Assembly (NCBI GenBank): GCA_904502185.1 | Contig: CAJGDX010000033.1 | Location: forward strand, 1-19,569 | DNA: 19,569 bases | Direction: 5' to 3' | Source of the DNA: an uncultured Bacteroidaceae bacterium | GTDB taxonomy: Bacteria; Bacteroidota; Bacteroidia; Bacteroidales; Bacteroidaceae | Part shown: in pieces, positions 1 through 7,115 of the stretch | How positions within the stretch are numbered: position 1 is the first letter of the stretch | How the letters are laid out: every line of letters begins with the position of its first letter | Notes under the pieces: generated by a model | The model's database searches: none | Seen by the model: only the letters and a program-made list of their open reading frames with translations | Told to the model about the DNA's origin: nothing | Position numbers and translations under genes: made by a program

Positions 1-376
1 CTGCTACGATAGCCTCAGCAGCGATGATAGCGTGAGTGTGGTCAGCTGTTGCAACCATTACGGCATCAGCGTCTTTCAGCATCTCATCGTACATTTTACG
101 ATAGTCCTTATATTTTTTAGCGTTGGGGTAGCGGTCGAATACACCTTTAGCGTATTTCCAGTCGATATCGCAAAGACCGATGATGTTCTCTGTTTCTATA
201 CCACGGAGAACAGAAGCACCACGTCCACCGACACCAACACCCAAAATGTTAAGTTTATCACTGGGGGCTGTGTGACCGAAGTCCTTACCCAAAACTGTGT
301 TAGGTACTACTGCAAGACCGATAGCTGCAGCTGTACCGCTCTGAAGGAATTTCCTTCTTGACATTCCGTTTGACAT
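1..376 (-). CDS. Gfo/Idh/MocA family oxidoreductase with Tat signal (5' part only, runs off left edge)
   Basis: Only the first 125 codons are in the window. The start at 376 gives a twin-arginine signal (S-R-R-K-F-L-Q at about residues 6-12), then an Ala-rich hydrophobic stretch ending near VLG, with no lipobox Cys. The mature protein is therefore probably soluble in the periplasm. A Rossmann dinucleotide site follows (ILGVGVGGRG, around residues 45-54), then a C-D-I-D segment and the VATADHTHA stretch, typical of Gfo/Idh/MocA proteins. Members oxidise or reduce sugars and polyols with NAD(P); Tat export fits a protein that folds around its cofactor before export, as known for Zymomonas glucose-fructose oxidoreductase. 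It starts 31 bases after tatA and is probably co-transcribed with it. The substrate cannot be told from the sequence, and the C-terminal domain lies outside the window. Confidence 0.85.
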   Translation of the reverse strand, partial: MSNGMSRRKFLQSGTAAAIGLAVVPNTVLGKDFGHTAPSDKLNILGVGVGGRGASVLRGIETENIIGLCDIDWKYAKGVFDRYPNAKKYKDYRKMYDEMLKDADAVMVATADHTHAIIAAEAIVA

Positions 377-407
377 AGTATATCCTTTTTAAGGTTGTAA
401 TTTGTTG

Positions 408-605
408 TTATTTTTTGTCGTCTTTGTCGCAATTTTCGATGTCTTCTTCGATGCCTTTCATTCCATTCTTGAAACTCTTTACACCTTTACCAATACCCTG
501 CATGAGTTCGGGGATTTTCTTGCCACCGAACAACAATAGTATTATGATGGCGATGATGATAATCTCTGTTCCGCCAATGTTACCTAAAAAAAGTAAGTTG
601 CTCAT
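408..605 (-). CDS. tatA: Twin-arginine translocase subunit TatA/TatE
   Basis: A 65-residue protein with the TatA layout: a short periplasmic N-terminus, one hydrophobic helix (about residues 13-26, rich in Ile and Leu), the FGG-K-K-I-P-E hinge (F-G motif), an amphipathic helix (LMQGIGKGVKSFKNGMKG) and an acidic/basic tail. TatA oligomers form the pore through which folded proteins with RR signals cross the inner membrane. The gene lies 31 bases upstream of a Tat-signal oxidoreductase, and two more Tat-type proteins are encoded at 2954-5242, so export need and machinery are physically linked. No tatC is in the window; it may lie to the left or elsewhere. Family recognition is firm. TatA versus TatE/TatB is less so, but the short length and the lack of a long C-terminal region favour TatA. 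Confidence 0.93.
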   Translation of the reverse strand: MSNLLFLGNIGGTEIIIIAIIILLLFGGKKIPELMQGIGKGVKSFKNGMKGIEEDIENCDKDDKK

Positions 606-974
606 TTTTGTATATATTATTTAAAATGTTTTTCAATGTTTCTGTTCGGAAACTTCTCTGTATTATATAAATAGCAGGGAGGTAACTTTAATAGTCCCTT
701 CGTCGGATTTCCTGTGTTTTATGCACAATCCGCATTTATAGTGTGCTAAGTTACACGTTATTTTTTTTAATACAAAGAAATTTGTCCCTTTTTCGATTGT
801 TTTTCTGCATTTTTTTGTATGCTTATATCTTCGCTTGTATCTGTAAAATCAACTCTCGATTGATATTTAATAATCAGTCATTGATTTATTGCCTGAGTGC
901 CTCTTCGAATGATGGGTATATTCCCTTCGCGCTAATCGGGACAAGGGTGGGGCGGTACCTGTGCAGAACTGATG
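606..974. other. Intergenic region between ccsA and tatA (369 bases, AT-rich)
   Basis: No convincing gene on either strand. It holds the candidate tatA promoter at 746-776 and, towards the ccsA stop, only a short weak inverted repeat (ATCAA/TTGAT, near 850-867) followed by T residues on the minus strand. That repeat could act as a weak terminator for the upstream operon. Long frames on either strand here have no recognisable protein features and overlap ccsA in the wrong frame. Confidence 0.6.
746..776 (-). promoter_or_regulatory. Candidate Bacteroidetes promoter for tatA
   Basis: On the minus strand, TTTG (776-773) is followed after 19 bases by TAACTTAG (753-746), a 7 of 8 match to the Bacteroidetes -7 consensus TAnnTTTG. 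The predicted transcript starts near 739 and has a leader of about 130 bases before the tatA ATG. This would make tatA and the next gene a unit separate from the cytochrome operon. The evidence is pattern matching only. Confidence 0.4.
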
Positions 975-1754
975 TTAATAGATGTGTATGCTTGCGCCTT
1001 TGGCTGCGGGTAACAGGTTTATTCCCCACCAGCACATCTGCAGCAATATGAACGAGAACAACAGCAATGCGAACAGTTGATTGTGGTTTTTGTTGGCAGG
1101 GCGAAGGTGCAAATAGAGCAGGTAACTTATCCATGTGGCGAATGCCCATGTCTCTTTGGGGTCCCATGTCCAGTAGTCGCCCCAGGCCTCTTTTGCCCAC
1201 AAAGCACCCATTGTCATTCCCAGGGTAAGGAACACCCAGCCGATGCGGACAAGACTGTCGCATATGGTCAGCTCCTTTTCCGAAATCTCTTCTGGCGCTT
1301 TCTTTATCCACAGATAGATGGCGAATATGGTTGCTGCTCCCATCATGGCGTAGGAGAACATATACACTATTACGTGTGGCACAAACCATGGACTTTGCAG
1401 TGCCGGCATAAGTGTAGTGCTGTGAATCTCAGGCTTCAGTATGTTTATACATATAAAGACGGTAGACATCAGTGTGCTGAATGTGAGCATCCAGCTGTAT
1501 TTGAATTTTGTGTATAGGAATATGCCTATTATAGACAGGAAGAGTGAATACCACAAGCGTGTCTCGCCCATTGTTCTCAGAGGAGGACGCTCTATCGCAC
1601 ACCACATTCCGGCTATGAATACAGAGAATATGAGAGTGCCTGCCAGCGACAATGCTATGGCTGTTTTTCGGCCTCCTCGCATGGCTGTGAATGCTCCGGC
1701 AATCCAGCATGCTGCTGATGCAATGGCATAATATATAAAGGTATCCCAATTCAT
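975..1754 (-). CDS. ccsA: Cytochrome c biogenesis protein CcsA/ResC (heme handling)
   Basis: A 259-residue polytopic membrane protein. The diagnostic WWD-type motif is clear: W-G-D-Y-W-T-W-D-P-K-E-T-W at about residues 191-203, flanked by hydrophobic helices. Conserved-type His candidates lie in the loops before and after it (H111, H127, H216, and H257 near the C-terminus). In system II maturation, CcsA with ResB/CcsB carries heme across the membrane and attaches it to CXXCH motifs of apocytochromes. The ATG overlaps the stop of the upstream resB-like gene in an ATGA arrangement, the usual sign of translational coupling. A likely client is encoded in the same run: the tetraheme cytochrome at 5322-6848. 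Confidence 0.93.
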   Translation of the reverse strand: MNWDTFIYYAIASAACWIAGAFTAMRGGRKTAIALSLAGTLIFSVFIAGMWCAIERPPLRTMGETRLWYSLFLSIIGIFLYTKFKYSWMLTFSTLMSTVFICINILKPEIHSTTLMPALQSPWFVPHVIVYMFSYAMMGAATIFAIYLWIKKAPEEISEKELTICDSLVRIGWVFLTLGMTMGALWAKEAWGDYWTWDPKETWAFATWISYLLYLHLRPANKNHNQLFALLLFSFILLQMCWWGINLLPAAKGASIHIY

Positions 1755-2947
1755 TTTTTATCCTCCTCTCTTTTTCGACGGCTTCCGGTGATGAACATCG
1801 TTGCTCCTGCTGCCATTATTATCCACATTGCTGCATGGACAATGGGGTACGAACTATCCTTTACACATTCAAGAATTGTTACCGTGCTCCATTTTCCGCG
1901 TGAGCGGTCGTAGGCCGATTGGTATATTTTCCATGAACCTACGGTTGCAGGGTGGTTGACGGATATATTTACATCCTTTTTCTCTTCGCCATCCTGCACT
2001 TCCATCAGTGAAAGGTATTTTTTAGCCTCACGTTGCGGCATTACCAGTGCAGTTCCGTCGGGTAGTGGAAGGGTGCTTCCTGCAAAAATGTGGCTGCCGC
2101 AGCTTACCCATCCTTCGACTGAATGGTCGCCGTCTGTGGCTTTCAGACGTGCTGCGGTGGTGGCTCCTACGTGGTTCAGGGCTATGTATGAGGAGTCTCC
2201 GGGCATAATTCCGGCCGATTCAAGATATTCGGTACATTCTATTTGCCATGCACCTATTTTTCCGTTGCTTCCTGTTTCCTCTATTATCGTATATTCTTTT
2301 GTGAGGTGGTCGCCGGAAAGTATATGTATTTGAGGGGCATACTCATCTATCGAGAATTTTTTCAATCTCAGTGTAAATGGCAATCTTATGATTTTACCCT
2401 CTTTGGTTGTTCCGCTGTTTGTGGGTTCGCCATGAATGGCTGTAACTGTTATTCGTGTCTTTTCTCCGCTTCCGAAGATTGATGCTGCCAATATTGCGAA
2501 GAATGACAGGTGTATGATGGTTATTGGCAGTCGCTGTTTTTTGAGTTTGCGTATCTCTTCTATGGTTCTCAATCCCAGGATTGTCATCAGATTGATGATG
2601 TTGAGAATGAAAATCCATGAGTTTTTCATTTGTGTGAATCCCAATGCTCCGCAGATTCCCTCGCTTGTGCCGTCCTGTCGTATCAGTCCGAACAGCAGTG
2701 TGAGTATGAGTGTAGTTGCGAGGGATGATATGTAGGCCTGACGGCTGTGGAACCACTCAGTCCATTCCCATTTCTCTCTGTTGAATGAGATGAGTACAAG
2801 CAGGTAGATGTAGTTTGCTGCTGCTATGATGCCCCATGGGTAGGACATTATGGTGGAGTCTGCCGACCCCACTGATAATTGTAACGCTGTACCTGCCAGC
2901 AGTAAGCAGGTACAGCGTTTTATTGTTTGTTTATAGCTTTTGGGCAT
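1751..2947 (-). CDS. resB: ResB/CcsB-like cytochrome c maturation protein
   Basis: A 398-residue membrane protein that partners CcsA in system II cytochrome c maturation, holding apocytochrome on the outer face of the membrane. Hydrophobic segments lie near residues 10-27, 38-55, 72-90, 108-126 and 142-160. A long soluble region (about 165-365) follows, with the ResB-like ending HPATVGSWKIYQSAYD, then a last membrane helix (about 368-388) and a basic, positive-inside tail. The start at 2947 is 6 bases after the stop of the upstream TIM-barrel gene, so it is almost certainly co-transcribed. The stop overlaps the ccsA start by 4 bases. A 14-bp perfect inverted repeat lies inside the first 65 bases of the coding sequence (see 2883-2919). 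Sequence similarity within ResB is low in general, so the call leans partly on the ccsA linkage. Confidence 0.85.
   Translation of the reverse strand: MPKSYKQTIKRCTCLLLAGTALQLSVGSADSTIMSYPWGIIAAANYIYLLVLISFNREKWEWTEWFHSRQAYISSLATTLILTLLFGLIRQDGTSEGICGALGFTQMKNSWIFILNIINLMTILGLRTIEEIRKLKKQRLPITIIHLSFFAILAASIFGSGEKTRITVTAIHGEPTNSGTTKEGKIIRLPFTLRLKKFSIDEYAPQIHILSGDHLTKEYTIIEETGSNGKIGAWQIECTEYLESAGIMPGDSSYIALNHVGATTAARLKATDGDHSVEGWVSCGSHIFAGSTLPLPDGTALVMPQREAKKYLSLMEVQDGEEKKDVNISVNHPATVGSWKIYQSAYDRSRGKWSTVTILECVKDSSYPIVHAAMWIIMAAGATMFITGSRRKREEDKK
2883..2919 (-). repeat. 14-bp perfect inverted repeat at the 5' end of the resB coding sequence
   Basis: The arms AACGCTGTACCTGC (2883-2896) and GCAGGTACAGCGTT (2906-2919) are exact reverse complements with a 9-base loop. 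In the mRNA this hairpin covers roughly nucleotides 29-65 of the resB gene, just past the initiation region. On the plus strand the right arm is followed by a T-rich stretch (TTTTATTGTTTG), which would look like a terminator for antisense transcription. Confidence 0.7.
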
Positions 2948-2953
2948 GGTCTG

Positions 2954-3868
2954 TTATGCTTGTTCCCACTGTGCGCGCATAAGTTCGACAGCAGCTTTCA
3001 CTGTTTGGTTTCTGTCGCCTTTTGTTCCACATTCGAAACTTACATAATAGGGGTACTCCAACTGCTTGAGTGCGCGGAAACCATCTACGTAGTTGTCGAG
3101 CTCGCCATCCTCGCCGGGCATGATGCGTCGGCCACGGCTGGCAATGTGTACATGCTGCAAATACTCTTTACCGGCTGCCATCAGCGCTGCATAGTCTGAT
3201 GTCTCCTCCTGCATGTGCCAGAAGTCGCCCATACATTTAACACCTGCACTCTTTGAGTCGCGGCAGATGGCTGCTGCATCGGCAACTTGTCTCAGATAGT
3301 GTGCCTCTCTGCGGTTAAGGGGCTCAAGAATTACAGTGGTGTTGTGTTTCAGGGCATACTCGCCAAGTTCGTGCATTTGCTCGCAGAGGTACTGGCGTGT
3401 CTCAAGTGTGTGGGGCTTGCAGGGGTTCTGGTGGTTGAACGCAGGTACCATGATTACACCTGTTGAACCCAGTTCGCCTGCTGCTGCGATGATATCGCGC
3501 ATGGTCGAGTCGAACTGTGCCTTTACGCTCTCGTCCTCGGCAAGGATGAAGCCACCGAAGCCTGCACAGATAGCCGAAACCTTGATGTTTCTGCCTGAGA
3601 GTGCCTGCTGTATTTCGTTTACTCTGCTTGCGAGGTTTCCACCCCAAGGCTCAAAACCTACAATACCCATGCTCTCCATGTAATCGAGCTTTTCGCCGAG
3701 GTTGGCACCGGGTGCGATTCCCTCCTGGAAAGAGATGCGAAGCTCAGTAGCCTTTTTCTCTTCTTTGGCTGCGCCTGCACATGAAGTGAGGATTGTAGCT
3801 CCTGATGTTGCAGCTGCAACTGTTGCTGCACCGCATATTGAATTTGTCAAAAATTGTCTTCTATTCAT
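2954..3868 (-). CDS. Tat-type lipoprotein, TIM-barrel sugar phosphate isomerase/epimerase-like (AP_endonuc_2 fold)
   Basis: A 304-residue protein. The N-terminus M-N-R-R-Q-F-L is a twin-arginine signal leading to a hydrophobic run and a lipobox I-L-T-S-C (Cys30), so it is probably a Tat-exported lipoprotein in the periplasm. The rest is a xylose isomerase-like TIM barrel. Candidate metal ligands in the usual order are E182 (VILEPLNRR), D215 and H218 (MGDFWHM), H241 (QHVHIAS) and E279 (VSFECG). Family members epimerise or isomerise keto-sugars or act on keto-glycosides. Export outside the cytoplasm rules against a sugar-phosphate substrate and points to free sugars, glycosides or inositols. 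It lies 21 bases after the Gfo/Idh/MocA gene and 6 bases before resB. Such a dehydrogenase plus isomerase pair is a recurring pairing in sugar oxidation pathways. The substrate is unknown. Confidence 0.85.
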   Translation of the reverse strand: MNRRQFLTNSICGAATVAAATSGATILTSCAGAAKEEKKATELRISFQEGIAPGANLGEKLDYMESMGIVGFEPWGGNLASRVNEIQQALSGRNIKVSAICAGFGGFILAEDESVKAQFDSTMRDIIAAAGELGSTGVIMVPAFNHQNPCKPHTLETRQYLCEQMHELGEYALKHNTTVILEPLNRREAHYLRQVADAAAICRDSKSAGVKCMGDFWHMQEETSDYAALMAAGKEYLQHVHIASRGRRIMPGEDGELDNYVDGFRALKQLEYPYYVSFECGTKGDRNQTVKAAVELMRAQWEQA

Positions 3869-3889
3869 AGTATAGTGTGTGTTTTTAGA

Positions 3890-5242
3890 TTACTTACCGG
3901 GAGTCTGAATCTGATAATTGGGTGCAGTCATGTCTACGGGACCCATTTCCAGTTTCTCGGGCATAAGGTCGAGGTTGGATTTGCTGATTTCGTCCCATGT
4001 GATGGTGCTACCTTTGTATGCAGACTCGCGGCCCATGATAGCTGCCAAACAAGAAACTGCGCAATCTGAAGCCTCTTCGTAGCCCTCGCCCTTGCGGATG
4101 TGGTTCACCCAGTCTACGTGCTCAAGAATGTAGGGGTTGTGCTGTTTGAACTCGGCTTTTGCCTTCTCGTCGTCGTACTTCCATATTACATTACCCTGGA
4201 GGTCTTTAATCTCTCTTGTTGCGCTGTTCCATGAACCTTTTGTTCCCTGGATGAACTCGCTTACGTTGCTGCTGCAACCGTTAATCTGACGACACATACT
4301 GTGCAGGTGTACGCCATTCTCCATTTCGAAGTCGATGCTGAAGTTGTCGTACTGGTCGCCTGTTATACGGCGGTGACGGCTACCGAATCCTGTAGCCTTG
4401 GCAATCTTGAGGCCTGACATCCACAGGAATACGTCGATGTTGTGTACATGCTGCTCCACGATGTGGTCGCCTGAGAGCCACTTCCAGTTTACCCAGTCGC
4501 GAATCATCCACTCCATGTCGCTCCAGCCCTGCTCGCGGTTTTTGTACCACAGCATGCTCTGGTTCCAGTAAACGTTACCGCCTGTGATCTCACCGATGAT
4601 ACCATCCTGGATCAACTTGAATGCCTCTACGTAGCAACGCTCGTGACGGCGCTGAATACCTGTGATGACACTCAGGTTCTTTGCCTTTGCCTGCTTAGCT
4701 GCAGCCATCACTGTGCGGTAGCCTTTGGGGTCTACTGCAATGGGTTTCTCCATGAAAGAGTGTTTTCCCTTCTGTGTAGCATACTGGAAATGTTCGGGGC
4801 GGAAGTTGGGAGGTGTGGTAAGAATAACCATGTCAATTCCTGAGTCGATTACCTTCTTGTATGCGTCGAAGCCTACGAAACAGTTTTCTGCGGGAACTTC
4901 CTGCTGATATTTGTTCTTTAAATTGTTGCGAACGTTTTCTACTCTTTCGGGGAATACGTCACCCAGTGCAACTACTTTGATGTTGTTGGCTGCTGCCAAT
5001 GTGTCCTGAATAGCACCGTTGCCACGACCACCGCAACCAACGAGACCTATTTTGAGTTCTTTTCCGTCGATAGCTTTGTCGGGGAGTTCGGGTACATAGT
5101 AAGTGCCGGGTTCTCTCAGAGGAGTCTGTTTCTCACCTCCGCTGCAAGCTGCAAGGAGAGCCGATGCTCCAACTACACTTCCAACACCAAGCATTGAAGA
5201 TGCTTTCAAAAAGCCTCTTCTGTCCATATTCTTATTATCCAT
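3890..5242 (-). CDS. Gfo/Idh/MocA family oxidoreductase, Tat-type lipoprotein
   Basis: A 450-residue protein using the start at 5242. The frame stays open upstream to 5332, but those 30 residues are basic, not signal-like, and would bury the RR motif. The chosen start gives M-D-R-R-G-F-L-K (RR at 8-9), a hydrophobic stretch and the lipobox L-L-A-A-C (Cys33). The NAD(P)-binding Rossmann motif GLVGCGGRGNGA is at about 66-77, the family signature E-K-P at 165-167, and a catalytic-region H/D segment (GDHIVEQHVHNID) at 258-270. Members are dehydrogenases or aldose-ketose oxidoreductases on sugars and inositols. An exported enzyme must carry a tightly bound cofactor or be recycled by a partner; the cytochrome gene just upstream (79-base gap) is a candidate partner, though this is inference. 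It is followed after 21 bases by the TIM-barrel lipoprotein. Confidence 0.9.
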   Translation of the reverse strand: MDNKNMDRRGFLKASSMLGVGSVVGASALLAACSGGEKQTPLREPGTYYVPELPDKAIDGKELKIGLVGCGGRGNGAIQDTLAAANNIKVVALGDVFPERVENVRNNLKNKYQQEVPAENCFVGFDAYKKVIDSGIDMVILTTPPNFRPEHFQYATQKGKHSFMEKPIAVDPKGYRTVMAAAKQAKAKNLSVITGIQRRHERCYVEAFKLIQDGIIGEITGGNVYWNQSMLWYKNREQGWSDMEWMIRDWVNWKWLSGDHIVEQHVHNIDVFLWMSGLKIAKATGFGSRHRRITGDQYDNFSIDFEMENGVHLHSMCRQINGCSSNVSEFIQGTKGSWNSATREIKDLQGNVIWKYDDEKAKAEFKQHNPYILEHVDWVNHIRKGEGYEEASDCAVSCLAAIMGRESAYKGSTITWDEISKSNLDLMPEKLEMGPVDMTAPNYQIQTPGK

Positions 5243-5321
5243 AGTACTAATAATATATTTTGTTGTTTGTTTTTGAATTCTCTTGAAAGTTCTGCTAAGA
5301 CTATACTGCCTTAATGTGTGT

Positions 5322-6848
5322 TTATTTAACACCTTCGGGTACTTCGCATACTATGCGGAAACCGATGCCGCGGATATCAGAATACCACCAGATACTCTTG
5401 GGGTTCTGCGGGTCTGTCTTCAACCAGTCGTCGTGGCGTGTGTAGTCACGTGCTGCGCAGCGCAGGTCGGCTGCATCGCTTGCGTATGTACCACCGCGTA
5501 CCACATATTCAGTACCACTGTCGGGGCCTTTGGGGTCTTTTGCTCCGTCGGCGAGGTAATTGTATGCATCCTCTGCGTACCAGTCAGAGCAGTATTCCAT
5601 TACGTTACCCAACATGTTCTTGAGTCCGAAGGGGTTTGCCAACACTTTTCCGGGTTCCTGTGAGCGGTTTTTACTGTTGTTTGCGTAAATTACATAGCTG
5701 TTGATGAGTGTGGTGTCGGCACCGAACATTTCGTTCCAGAAGCCACCGTTTGTGTAGTCTTTGGGGCTACCCTCGAAGAAGTAGGGTGTCGATGTGCCTC
5801 CACGTGCTGCATACTCCCATTCTGCTTCTGTCGGCAGGCGATACTTCTTGCCTGTCTTCAGTGTAAGCCACTGGCAGAATGTCTCTGCTGCGTAGTGTGT
5901 CATGGTGATTGCGGGACGCTCGCCCATTCCCCATCCCTGGTCGGGTGAGCCGAAAGGTGGTGTGGGGCCGCTGACTGCGTCAACGTCGGGACGTGAGTTG
6001 TTTTCGTAGATTACTGTGGGCGGTGTGCGACCTTCAGACATTGTCTCGGCGTAGAATGCCCAATACTGGTTCCATGTTATTTCGACCTCGCTCATGAAGA
6101 AAGGTGAAACCTCAACCTGACGCTGCGGTGCCTCGTTGCTCTTGTGGAAAGGTTCAGACTCTGAAGAACCCATTGCGAATGAACCACCGGGAACGGCAAT
6201 CATGTTGATTGATGCTGTTGTTCCGGGAACTGTTTCGGTATAGTTTTCGAAAGATGTTACAGTTGTTGCAGCCTCATGAATGTTTCCCTCGAGTGTGGGC
6301 GCCGATGCCAATGCTGCATGCTGGTAGTTGGGGTTGTAGTGACCGGCGTCGAGGTGGCAGCTTATACATTGTATTCCCAGTTTCTCCTCGTTGTCGTCGT
6401 AGTAGAGGTGGGCTGTTACGCCATCGTCGCTGATACCTTCGGGGTAGATGTTGACGTGGCATGCTTTACATGATTCGTTGTAAACGATTTTCTGTGCATA
6501 TTCAAGTTCACCCTTGCTCTCCCAGTCAATATCTTCTTTATCTTTTGTGAGGTACGACCAGATGTCTTTCACACCTGTCGCGATTTTGGCTTTTGTGTAT
6601 TCAAATGTTCCTTTAGGCGGCAAGTGACATGCTGCACAGTCTGTTTTAACGCCACTTTTGCTGTTGTGGTGCATTGACTGTTTCCAACTCATATCAGAGT
6701 CGGTGTGATAGTGGCACGACATACATGAGTCGTTTGTCGAGCTTTTGTCCCAAATGAAGTTAAAGGCAATGACAAGAGAGAACAATAGTACCATTCCCCC
6801 CAATGTTGCCAAAATGATTCTCATTTTTTTGCTGCCTGATTTTGACAT
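5322..6848 (-). CDS. NapC/NrfH-type tetraheme cytochrome c fused to a SUMF1/FGE-like domain
   Basis: A 508-residue fusion. Residues 1-10 are basic and 11-33 form a membrane anchor. Four CXXCH heme sites follow, at C42-H46, C71-H75, C127-H131 and C161-H165, with the spacing and single anchor of NapC/NirT/NrfH quinol-oxidising cytochromes. From about residue 214 to the end there is a formylglycine-generating-enzyme-like (SUMF1) fold: VPGGSFAMGS, a VEIT-type segment, YRLPTEAEWEYAARGG, GNVMEYCSDWY, VVRGGTY and GIGFRIV. The two catalytic Cys of true FGE, expected just after the RGG-S/T-Y motif, are absent (TYASDAADLRCAAR), so a structural or binding role is more likely than sulfatase activation. 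The start at 6848 gives the classic short NrfH N-terminus and matches the TACTATG context of three neighbouring genes; an in-frame ATG at 6926 would add 26 charged residues. No nrfA is adjacent. Confidence 0.9.
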   Translation of the reverse strand: MSKSGSKKMRIILATLGGMVLLFSLVIAFNFIWDKSSTNDSCMSCHYHTDSDMSWKQSMHHNSKSGVKTDCAACHLPPKGTFEYTKAKIATGVKDIWSYLTKDKEDIDWESKGELEYAQKIVYNESCKACHVNIYPEGISDDGVTAHLYYDDNEEKLGIQCISCHLDAGHYNPNYQHAALASAPTLEGNIHEAATTVTSFENYTETVPGTTASINMIAVPGGSFAMGSSESEPFHKSNEAPQRQVEVSPFFMSEVEITWNQYWAFYAETMSEGRTPPTVIYENNSRPDVDAVSGPTPPFGSPDQGWGMGERPAITMTHYAAETFCQWLTLKTGKKYRLPTEAEWEYAARGGTSTPYFFEGSPKDYTNGGFWNEMFGADTTLINSYVIYANNSKNRSQEPGKVLANPFGLKNMLGNVMEYCSDWYAEDAYNYLADGAKDPKGPDSGTEYVVRGGTYASDAADLRCAARDYTRHDDWLKTDPQNPKSIWWYSDIRGIGFRIVCEVPEGVK

Positions 6849-7032
6849 AGTATCTTGTTGTTTAAAACGTTTTAAATTCTCTTGAATTTTTTGCATCAAC
6901 TCTGTTTCCTCTGACTGCCCCGCCATTTTAGAGGCTTGTGCCGGTCGAAAAGGAAGAGTGGTTTCTGCTATCTGTTGTTCCGAAATTGGGACTTGTCCTT
7001 TGAAAAGGGCCTATTTCTCACATTCTAACATG

Positions 7033-7061
7033 CAAAAATAGTGATTATATTTTAAAACAAA
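7033..7061 (-). promoter_or_regulatory. Candidate promoter of the cytochrome-oxidoreductase-resB-ccsA operon
   Basis: On the minus strand, TTTG (7061-7058) is followed after 17 bases by TATTTTTG (7040-7033), a full match to the Bacteroidetes -7 consensus TAnnTTTG. The predicted start near 7026 leaves a leader of about 100 bases to the ATG at 6926 or about 180 bases to the ATG at 6848. The region 6849-7195 otherwise holds only the hairpin at 7116-7165. Confidence 0.5.
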
Positions 7062-7115
7062 GAACTGATGCGCTTTTTTTTATCGCTTTTTTTCTGTTTA
7101 TCAAGGTGTGATGTA

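Noticed and set aside
743..1051. Plus-strand frame in the ccsA-tatA gap
   Set aside because: Low-complexity, Phe/Leu/Cys-rich translation of AT-rich intergenic DNA, running into ccsA antisense.
886..1389. Long minus-strand frame overlapping ccsA
   Set aside because: It is a frame shadow of ccsA, rich in Arg and His, without recognisable domains.
3890..5242. Possible GH109-type NAD-dependent glycosidase
   Set aside because: GH109 enzymes share the fold and RR signal, but the Rossmann region and the pore-side His/Tyr pattern I could see fit general Gfo/Idh/MocA dehydrogenases; I saw no specific GH109 motif.
5243..5332. 30-residue N-terminal extension of the Gfo/Idh/MocA lipoprotein
   Set aside because: It is basic and Gln/Thr-rich, would displace the RR lipoprotein signal inward, and overlaps the end of the preceding gene; the start at 5242 is better.
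5322..6848. Formylglycine-generating enzyme activity (sulfatase maturation)
   Set aside because: The paired catalytic Cys after the RGG-T-Y motif are absent, and no sulfatase gene is in the window.
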